From Metellina segmentata (Eukaryota; Arthropoda; Arachnida; Araneae; Tetragnathidae): a stretch of DNA of 64,000 nucleotides. The notes below the pieces were generated by a model, which did no database searches, had not been told where the DNA came from, and saw only the letters and a list, made by a program, of their open reading frames with translations. How positions within the stretch are numbered: position 1 is the first letter of the stretch; every line of letters starts with the position of its first letter. The translations under genes and the position numbers were made by a program. Positions 42,130 through 51,699 of the stretch are shown one piece after another. Where the stretch lies: the NCBI GenBank assembly GCA_947359465.1, contig OX375883.1:95864293-95928292 (forward strand), given 5' to 3'.

Positions 42130-43008
42130 AATTGTTACAAGTATTATTTTTGAGAAAAAATGTCACCTGTAGAAAATAAAATGAACTTTTGCAACTGAAA
42201 TTCATGAATTATTCAAACTTCTCGTTGATATTTAGCTTGCAAAACACATTTGTAAGTAAATGGTAAAAAATTAAATTCTCCAAGTAATGATACTTATTTT
42301 AAAGTATGAAAATAGGGTTTATACATAACATAAGAAAATGAAGCTTTATGAACAGTTTGATAGATCAATGTAATTGCTTTCCTTGGAACATTTCATTGAG
42401 TTGAATTTTGTGCTCAATAATCTATTTTGTTAATATACTCACTCAATTATCAGATGGGTGAATTAAATTTTACGTTTCAAAGTTCAATTCCATAAATACA
42501 GGATAGCAATGTTAAGAATTCCAATGGATTAATACATGAAATTTCCCAATTCGATTTAAATAAAATCTAACCAACATCAATCAAAACAAAATGAAAAAAA
42601 AAAAAAAAACTAATAATTGTAAAGATTTATGTACAAAATCGGTATGTTCCTGTCAAACTACAGAAAATGTTTTAATTGTGCTACGTCTATTTTTTTTTTT
42701 TTTTTTTTTCATAAACAGAACACTTAACTTGCTTGATAGAGTTCTTGACTTATTTGCAGAAAATAACAATCTTGTTCAGTTATCTCATTTTCAATGTTAA
42801 TACATTTAATGCACAAAGAAAAATGAATCCAGCGAAAAGACCAGCTGGAGTCAGAACAACAATTCTCGTCTTAATCTATAACTATTAAAATTCAAATTTT
42901 TGTCTCTTAACGTTCAATCTATCTTTTAAGGACTTCGAGTTATAAACTATCGGTACTTTTGTTGTTTGACTATCCTTTTTCACTACAGGTGGGGCATGTA
43001 ATGCAAAT
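42130..43008 (+). repeat. Segmental duplication block, B unit (partner 58490-59507)
   Basis: Collinear words such as AACTTCTCGTTGATATTTAG and TCTATTTTGTTAATATAC match the C unit. Homopolymer runs near 42591 and 42690 differ in length. No gene was recognised. Confidence 0.85.
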
Positions 43009-43405
43009 ACTGATTACCACCATCCTAATAACTCATTTGTAACTGCTCTTTAATTACCGAATCATAATTTTAAATAACCATTCATTGTTTTTTAAATTTC
43101 GTTATTAGAGATTCCACAAACATCTTTTCACAGCAATGAAATTATTCCCTAATTTCTTTCTAATTCATGGTTTCAATGGGACAGGTAGAATGCTATTCAT
43201 TTTAAAATTCTGCGGAATTGCCGACCACCTTCCAAATAATCAGTGCCAACCAACGCATGAATTTGATTCGCACTAGGCTCGGTTCAATTCGAAACAAGCA
43301 GTATGGTACAGCTCTCGACTTGCACTCGTACATCCAACACTTCCATGCGTCATCAATAGCCCGCTGTGTTGCTCTAGTACGACGTTAATTCAAATTACCT
43401 TACCA
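43009..43405 (+). repeat. Boundary sequence of the duplications, copy 2
   Basis: It repeats 27330-27955 (CATCCTAATAACTCATTTGT through GCTCTAGTACGACGTTAATTC) with indels. It marks the junction between the B and C units. Confidence 0.78.
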
Positions 43406-43407
43406 AC

Positions 43408-43747
43408 ACTTCCATGTGACCGCGGTAGGTCTGATTGCAAATCGCTTACTGTGGCAGATTAATGGATTAGCAATCAGAGGATTGCCAGTTCCATACCAGG
43501 TCCAACCAAAATTCGTGGTATTATCATCGTATCTTTCACTTGGGGATTGATCTTGAGCCGTCGCTAAAGTTTTGGTTTCCTAAGACAGTGAGTGGGGTGC
43601 CATCTCAGGTGTTGCTTCGTCATCTGACCGTGGTTCAAAATTACGAGGTGTTGTCCTCGGATCTTTCCCCTAAGAGACTGATCCTGGATTGTCGTCAATA
43701 GCTCGTTGTGTTACTCTAGTACGACGTTAACTAAAATTACCATTACC
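43408..43747 (+). repeat. SINE relics
   Basis: A diverged piece (43408-43560) is followed by a good 3' body and tail (43590-43747: GGTGTTGCTTCGTCATCTGA and GACGTTAACTAAAATTACC). Confidence 0.7.
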
Positions 43748-44659
43748 TAAGAAAGTGGAGCCGTTATCTAACAGCCGTGATACGTCATGATGCCGCGGGC
43801 ATAACTAGACGGCCGTCTAAACAAGAATCCATAGATGTCAGCTTAGGGCCTAATTCAACTACCCAAAAATCAAACGTTTCGTCTCAAAATTCGAACCTAG
43901 CGGCGTCTAGTGACAACTTTGGCATTTAACTACTACCGCGCTTTCGGTTTTTTTCGAAATCGAATTCGTCTCCTTTTCACCCGGTGAGTTTGTTCGAAAT
44001 TTGCTAACTGTTGCAACTTTTTCAAACATTGTTGACGTTCTCCTTTTTGGGAGACGTGTTTGCGAGTTCGCGGCAAGCCTATGGATGAGTTTTTTTAAAG
44101 ATATATACTACATCGCAAAACATACCAGCTGGGAAAACAGTTGATGCCCGACCACTACTGGATTTTCTGTGAAAAATCAGGTAAGCGCTATTTTCATAAT
44201 GCATGTTTCTTTCAAAGTAGAGTTAAGTACAGTGAGTAGTTATTGAATATTAAGTTTTTCACAATTCTCATTCATAAAAGCACATTAGAATATCAACACA
44301 CTGTTCCTGACATTCTCAATCAACTGACTAGATGCATTTTTTTTGTTTACAAATATGACTAACAGCATACAGATTGTTTTTAACAATAGCACCTTTTGTT
44401 ATCATTCTTTTTATGACTTAAATGTTTCATGTTATTATTTCAAATGTAAACTTACTGATTTTAAACTTTATTTGAGTGTTGTCAACATTGAGACTTGGTT
44501 CTGGTAATTCCAGACAGTTATTGGGGATGAACATTTCTTGATGCTGCTTCAAGCAACTGTTTCTAGGTATGTGATGAGAGTGCAATGCCGTGTGGCATGT
44601 TTTACCTGCAAAAAAAACTTTGTTAAAAAAAAGGTTCTTCTACATTAATCTGGTATCCT

Positions 44660-47115
44660 AAATGTCTTGGGTGTAATTGATTGCTCCCACATTTGGCTTC
44701 AAAGACCCAATTGTGATGATTGGTTTGTTTTCTTGAACAGAAAAGGTCACTTTTCCATAAATGACCATTTGGTTTGTTTATTTCACTTAAAATTCTATTT
44801 TATTGTACTCGAAAACAAAGTGATCATGCACACCTACTTAACCCATTGCAGGGTTCCCACGGTCCTTGAAGAGTCCTTAAAAGTCCTTGAATTTTTTTTC
44901 CTAACTAGGGGCCCTTGAAAGTCCTTGAAAATTACGGAATTTGGTGAAAAGTCCTTGAAAGTACTTGATTTTTTTCACTGGTACATAATTGCGTAATTCG
45001 TCTTGCATTGGAACTTGTCCAGACTAGTTTCCTTCTTTTGTCCAGACTAGTACTAGGTGCGCCATTTGAGCGTCGTACTGAATGAAACCAGTGTTTTGCG
45101 CTTTGACACCACGTGATATATTAATAATGCTACGTCTAGATCATCCATTCTCAACCATATTCTGTCTGTCGAAGTTATCACCTCTGGTTTCCGTTAAGAC
45201 GGCCGCCTTGTTGTTACCCACTGCATCATGACGTATTATGGTTGCTAGATAACAGCACCGCTTTCTTAGGAAACAGTAGTTTCAGCAGTCAGGACGTCAT
45301 TGGAAACCTGGCATGCGTCCAAAGAAAGGAAGCCAAATTTTTATTGCAAAAATATAAAAGTTACTATTCAAAAAAAACTTTTAAAGAAAATCACTTTTAA
45401 AATAGAAACTTACTCGAGAGAATAAAGAATAACTATCTCCAGACAAAACTTTTGATTTGTTTTGTTTCTCAAATAAAATAAACCACGGCAGCCGTCTGTT
45501 GTAGTGGCAGTGGACGTCAGCAAAATGGAGATTGCGCAAGGACACAGGATGCAAGCTCACATACTCTTCTTCAATCCACAAAAAGAATTTATCGTACAAT
45601 ATTTTATCGCACGACCAAAAGCGATAGGTGTGGAAGTAGCCTGATAGTTAGCATTGAGACGAGAAGCCCACTTTACAACAAAAGAAAATTACAGGTTCTG
45701 GAGAAAGAAAATCCTAATTATAACCAAAATTGATGATAACCTTTCTTTTTTGACTATCAGTAGTTAAAAAAATAGAGTAAAAAAAATTATGTCTTTTTTT
45801 TATATTTTTTAAGTTTTTTTAATCGACAACTTTTGCGTTTGCCTTGTTTTAGGTCGTTATAAAAAATTTTAGGTCCTTGAAAAATAAATTTTTAGTTTTG
45901 AAAAGTCCTTAAAAGTCCTTGAATTTTTTTTGAATAAAGGTGTGGGAACCATGCATTGAGATAAGAACTTTTTTCACAAGTTACTTCGAACACCAGTAAA
46001 CTTCCAATTTTGTTTGACTCCAAATTGTGTCAGTTCGAAAAAGGTATATTAGAAAAGTTACACGGAACTTAAGTACATAACATTAATACCCATGAATGTG
46101 CAACTGTTTTTCACATTTTTTCCTTGTATAAGAGTGTGGAACTTTCAGTGTGTAGACTTGCAAAATTGTTTCAGATAAGTAAATCTTACTCTCTATGAAC
46201 ATTTGATTTAAAAAGGGTTGCTTGGAAATCAATCATATTTGGCATGACTTGAAAAACTAACTCATTTGGCAATGTGCAATCATAATCTTATAAAATGCAT
46301 GACTTGTATATCCGTGACTATTAAAGATTTGATTGGTTATGTGACAGGTCACGAGTAGTGCAGAGTTTCTAATTGTTTTGTGATGTCATGTCCAGAGCAA
46401 AACACGATACAAAGCATGAAAAATCATGTTTTGATCAATATTTCACATTCGATATCACAGCCAGTGATCACGCACTGTCAGGTTTAAAAAAAGTATATGA
46501 ATGAAGTTTGACCAAAATAAATACATTTTACTATGCACCCATCATTTCAGTGCTTTTGTCCTAGTGACTAATTATTAGCAGAGTGGTGTGCAGAAAAAAG
46601 TTTAACAAAAGACATACTAATGTATCAGTGAAACTTCGATAAACCATCAGTGTCAAGACGACGGATAACACAAAAACCTTAAGCAACTCACCCCCATCCA
46701 TTGCATATGAACGAACGATAAAAATGCATGTTTACGAACTGGAAAAACACTGTACATACATGTATTTTATTTTACAGAAATAATTCACATTAAGTACAGT
46801 ATTTTGCACATATTGTTACATGAACTTATGCTCTAGACATAGGCACATACTCAAATTTTCAGTCTCATTTTCTTCGAGGCTCGTGCATACTGAGCGGCGG
46901 TATTTCGTAATAACTGACAGTTGATCAAAGTTTCGCTGTATATAGTATTTAGTTACATTTGAATGTTCAAAAATCCAGAAGTATACTCAACTTACTAACT
47001 TCATAATACTTGACTACTTTTCTCTTTTTTAATAAAATTCTCACTTTTTGTAGGACTGCAATGCAGATTTAAGGTGGACGTGAATGCCGAGTGGCCTGGG
47101 AGTACTCTGGAGCCA
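44660..47115 (+). pseudogene. HARBI1-like nuclease fragments
   Basis: The first piece (about 44669-44800) encodes GVIDCSHIWLQRP, then FLNRKGHFSINDHLVC. This matches the conserved D-G/C-T/S-H-I and N-R-K-G-x-x-S-I-N block of Harbinger nucleases, which contains one catalytic Asp. The second piece (47054-47115) encodes LQCRFKVDVNAEWPGST, the next conserved block with a second Asp. It starts right after an acceptor-like TTTTTGTAG. The 2.25 kb between could be an intron that later took up the transposon at 44849. The rest of the nuclease, including the final acidic residue, was not found. Confidence 0.75.
44849..45953. mobile_element. 1.1-kb CAGGGTTCCCAC transposon nested in the Harbinger element
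   Basis: The ends are CAGGGTTCCCAC and, inverted, CATGGTTCCCAC. The flanks share CATTG (44844-44848 and 45954-45958), a 5-bp duplication. 'AAGTCCTTGAA' words repeat near both ends. About 45180-45700 is the CTTTCTTAGG repeat, inverted. It encodes no transposase. Confidence 0.8.
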
Positions 47116-50100
47116 GATGGATGTTGTTTATGTTTTGATTATTTATATTTATTATTAAAACATTCTCATGACATTATTACATGTGTATTTGGTGAAATAA
47201 AATAATAACTTAAAACAAATATTTTCATGTGTTTTTAATTATTTTTTAGATTTAGAGCTTATTTACTTTGTAGCTTTTAATTTTTCTAAGACCTGGCCAG
47301 ATATATTTTCCATTACATTAATGTTATACATCTATATGTGGGCAATTACATGTGACTTGTATTACAATCTCACTTCAAATCCAAGAAAAACAAAAAATTT
47401 GCATGAATTAATAAAATATGTTTAGCGTTTTTTCTTGATTTTTAAATTTTAATATCGCATTTCATTGATTTTTCTGCTATATTTTGTGGACATAGTTAAT
47501 AATCACTTTTCACAGGGAACGCAGGAAACTGAAAAAGTTTGTATGACTATAAAAAGTATTTAGCTATTTTTAATACCGGGATTGGAAATTTTAAAATTAT
47601 TTCTGTAAAATTGAATCAACCAAGATTTGTCACTTTTTTCAAGTACAAGAATGGTTTTGTAAATATTATTTTGCTTGAAGAAAAAACACCATTATTATAT
47701 CTTATTTGCAGATATTTTAAGTTTTAAAAATAAAAGCTTGAAAATTATATTAGATTTTAAAGAATTAAATGTAAATAAGTACTATTAAAAGAACTTCCAA
47801 CTTTATTTTTATACAGAAAAGGTAAACCATATCTAATATACCTATTGATAATTGGGCCTGCCTGTACAGGAAATTGCTGCCAGAAAATTTCATAACAGTG
47901 GATTTTTTGAAGTTTCATCATCTTGTGCATTTTCCAGATATGTCAAATTGGGAAAGCAAAATAGACTAAAAACATAACAAGAACCATGGATAAACATGCA
48001 ATGGGACACTGCTACTTAAGATGAATACTCTTTTACACTTTTTATAAGTTCTTTTTATTCAGATTGATATTAGGCTTTAAAAAAAAGCCCAACATTTTTT
48101 TATATTTAACTGATAACTTGGCCGAGTAATGTACATTCAAAATAATTCTGTAAAAATTTGTTCAAAATGTCAAAAACCAAACTTTGAAAAATAATTTTTA
48201 TTCAAATTCGTTCTGTGATCAATGTTTGCATAAGCTCATTGCCTTCATGCTTTATCTTGAAGATCTCCTTCTTTAACTTTATTAGTATGTGTACAGTGTT
48301 CTTCACTTTCAACTCTTAAACCCTTGGTGTTGCTTCTAAAAAAAATAAAACTTTTAGATTTGAAGTATTTTTGCACAAGGTCATATATGGCAATACTGTG
48401 CCAAACACTAGATAGCCCATATCAAGTAATGGACATAAATACACACAAGGAATGTTAAATGGCTGTGAAAAGAATTTTTGGCATGTAACTTGAAATTACA
48501 TTACATTGTCGGCTAAGATGTGGTACCTCGTAAGCGCCAATTTCTCAAAAGTGTTTTCAAACCAGGAGTTTTGCAAAAAATAAGCACATAGGTGAAGTGA
48601 GACCTCATTCATCAGATCAACAAGATGGGAAAATGTACATTAGTGATACCTAGTATTTGATTCTAGGTAGTTTTTTTGCTCCTGTAAAATTGGTATTTTG
48701 CACTTACGAAGTATCACATTGTAGCCGACAATATGCAGAAAAAATAAGAAAACCAATGCCCTTCAGTATTTTATGAGAAGGAAAGATTCTGTAATTCGCT
48801 TGTTCAGTGCTACAATCTGAAAGTAATTCAGCATTCATTTCTTGCAAAAATTGAGGCTGGGAAATCTGGATCCTTTAACATAATGTAGCTATTCTGAAAA
48901 TACATAATATTCATGTACACGTGAGGCAGGTAATTGTGAAACACTAAGGGTGCTAATTTATTATTCTTAGGCACATGCAAACTGCTCATATGATTTATCT
49001 CAATTTACTACTTTGTGCACTTGCAAGATGCTTCTAATATTTAACTGCAACAGTATTATGGTACGATAGATTCTTTACTTTTTCTGTGCAAGGAAAAATA
49101 GTATTCCTACCAAGTTAATCATTTGTATATATTTCTGCGTGACTTTTCCAAAATATTTCATGTAAAATTAATTATGTAATAGTTAAATAAAAGCATATAC
49201 AACACTGCGTAATATTTAATATTTTAACTTCTAAATCATCAATTTCATACAGGAGATGTTAAAAAGATGAACTAAATGTAAGGGTTAATCTGCAACTTTG
49301 TAAATGAAATATTCATTAATATGCACTGGAAGTTCATAATAGTCTCTATATTTTAAATGAGTTTTTTAGCAACTAACCAATTTGTCATAAGACATAATTG
49401 AGTTGATTTATGAAATTAAATTTCTTTTAACACAAATTGTCCAGATTCAATTTTTAACTAGGCTAATCAGAAGAGCTACTATTTTGGTTCTACCCTTTAC
49501 AAATTCCTTCACTTTTCAAAATTTACAATTTCAGTAACTCCTTATTTTGTATAATAAATACACAAAAGCTCACCGATTTCAATGTCCATTAACTGTCCCA
49601 GCAGGAGCTTCACTGTGCTCAGAGACGGTTAGCATGCCTGTTTTACCTATAATACAAATAAAACATGAAATTTAATGACATGCAATCCAATAAATTTCAC
49701 TAGACGGGAAGTAACATTTTTGCCCACCAATCGACAACATGCCAATGCATAAACATAAATTGCCTTCACTGTGTTTGTTAAACTACAAAATATAAATATG
49801 ACACAGCTTTAAAGCAACTGAATTTAAATGTCACACAAATAAATGTTTAAAACTCACCATTAACTGCCCAAAAGTTGAGGTCAGGCCGCATTTCCAATAC
49901 ATCCAAACCTCCTGTTTGATGATCTGGATCTCGGAAAAACGAAGCGATGTAAACAAACAGCGACCTAAAACAAACTTTCGCCTTCGCGCTGAACCAGCTG
50001 ACTATGTAATCTTGTTTCTTATTGGTCAATAAGCAATTACGTGACGTCACAGCAAAGCGAGCAATCATCGGCGTATGATGGTACGCCCTAACACTCCGAA

Positions 50101-50812
50101 CGTTTCGAAAACGGGTAGTTGCATGGCAAGAGACGGAAGCGAGAAAAACAGTTCGAGCTGGGCTTTCGGATTCGAACAGACGTTTTCGAAGGAAGTTGAA
50201 TTAGGCCCTTAGGCGGACAGAATACGTTGGAGAATGGGCAACACAGACGGCTGTCGTTTATTTTATTCGAGAAACAAAACAAAATGGTTTTTATTCTCTA
50301 GTTCAAAGTTTCTAACTTCAGGATCGTTGAAGGTAGAGTGAAAATTTCAAATCAGCGTACATTTCTACGCCAAATCGATATCAAAAACAGTTTTATTATT
50401 CAATTATTTACCATTTGATTATTTAATAAATAATTAATTATTTATTCGAAGAAAATCACATTTAAGGTATCGATCTGGTGTCAAATTTTCCGCAGATTTC
50501 GAATCCGTTGAAATTTTTATTCTGTGTTTAACGACCCCGATTTTACAAAAACGAATTATTCAATGGCAGTCAAAAATGTTTATTTATATTGCTCCTCTTC
50601 GCTCGAATCGTTTAGAGCAGGAAATAAAATATGGCCGCTACAAGAGAAAAAACGTTCTCCAACTGTTTGAGACCGCTATGACGACAGTCATGGAAATGGC
50701 GGCTCCGATCATTTTCGTTACGCTCACAAACAACGCTCTCTAGGAAACCAACACCATGTGTTAGTACAAACAACGTTTTAGTGACGTCACCCACCGATAC
50801 ATCACGGCTACG

Positions 50813-51299
50813 CTTTCTTAGGAAACCGAAGCTTAATTGTCCGTTGTGTTGCTACAGTGCGACGTTAATTAACTACCATTATCGATACTTCATTTATCTT
50901 AATCTCGCACATCGAATAATACGATAAAGGAAGTTAATGTAGATGTTTACAATCTAAAAGTAACTTGTCGTTTGTATGGACAATTAACGTTGCCATCGCT
51001 CAATGAAATGATCCGATTTGAACTATTATGTTGCTACAGTTGAATGTTGATCAGCTACCTATCGATTTCAAATGTGCACTTTCTCTATCTTCGAAGTTCT
51101 TGTGAGCCTTTTGGACAATTGAATAGGCCTTCGGCTTGAATTATTTTTGAAACGTCCGTGCAGTGTTACAACTCCTAAAATTGCCACTATTGCTCCTTGT
51201 AAAATATTTAGTCATTTTCATTCCTTGTATTTTAATAGTTTCTCACGCTTATTGGTTTAATATAGAATCTTTAAAAATTAATTTTTTTTACACTCGGTA
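50813..51299 (+). other. Upstream flank and probable intron of gene C
   Basis: It starts with a short SINE tail (50825-50885). From about 51040 it is collinear with 27960-28215 upstream of gene B (CTGTGAGCCTTTTG-type words). Confidence 0.6.
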
Positions 51300-51319
51300 A
51301 AATTTTCATTTTTTTTCAG
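51300..51319 (+). promoter_or_regulatory. 3' splice site upstream of zinc-finger gene C
   Basis: A pyrimidine tract ending TTTTTTTCAG, at the same place as in A and B. Confidence 0.6.
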
Positions 51320-51453
51320 GTATTTATCTGTATCACAAGCAAATTGAATAATCCGGGATATCAAATCGACAGAAATGTTTAAAAGCTGACAAGTGAGGGA
51401 TGTTGTCGAAAATATGTTGATGTAAATAATACTCCTGGACGGATGATCAATCA

Positions 51454-51654
51454 ATGAGATTGATTTGTGATCTGAATCCACAGACACCAGCAGGAAACAA
51501 AAGACTCCCACGTGCGTATGGAAATGCAGTTGCTACAATGAACCCAGATCTTGATCAAGCCATAAGATATAAGAGATATGTTGGTAGTGCTGGCTATAGG
51601 TGCTATAAAGTTCCGCCATTCCAAGATGAGAAGGCAGCGTTGAGTACAAAGTGA
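51454..51654 (+). CDS. Short leader reading frame upstream of gene C
   Basis: A 66-codon ATG-started frame (MRLICDLNPQTPAGNKRL ... LDQAIRYKRYVGSAG) ends 45 bp before the main ATG and in the same frame. The homologous stretch of gene B keeps most residues but has ACG for ATG and a different end. The A leader lacks it. It may be a regulatory upstream frame, a remnant exon, or simple sequence similarity between recent duplicates. I do not recognise the peptide. Confidence 0.35.
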   Translation: MRLICDLNPQTPAGNKRLPRAYGNAVATMNPDLDQAIRYKRYVGSAGYRCYKVPPFQDEKAALSTK

Positions 51655-51699
51655 TACCAGAAAAAAATTCAGCTAAGTGTTGGAATTTTAATCTAACCT

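Larger units (their letters stand above)
43846..50208 (+). mobile_element. PIF/Harbinger DNA transposon, 6.4 kb
   Basis: Inverted ends GGGCCTAATTCAACT at 43846 and (complement) 50208, flanked by TTA (43843-43845 and 50209-50211). A 3-bp TTA duplication is the hallmark of PIF/Harbinger. It contains pieces of a HARBI1-like nuclease and a nested 1.1-kb transposon. The second protein typical of the superfamily (a Myb/SANT-like partner) was not found. 47.2-49.8 kb is AT-rich with no recognised gene. Confidence 0.88.
43747..50812. repeat. CCTAAGAAAG...CTTTCTTAGG element split by the Harbinger insertion
   Basis: The left piece 43747-43842 and right piece 50212-50812 carry inverted ends CCTAAGAAAG and CTTTCTTAGG. 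Both pieces have matching sequence, inverted, inside the element at 44849-45953 (for example CAGACGGCTG(T/C)CG, and ATACGTCATGATG near 45225). So this is a repeat family with at least two copies in this interval. Confidence 0.6.

Noticed and set aside
42591..42800. 69-codon frame beginning with a run of Lys codons
   Set aside because: It is driven by poly-A and poly-T runs; the paralogous block at 58990 lacks the same frame.
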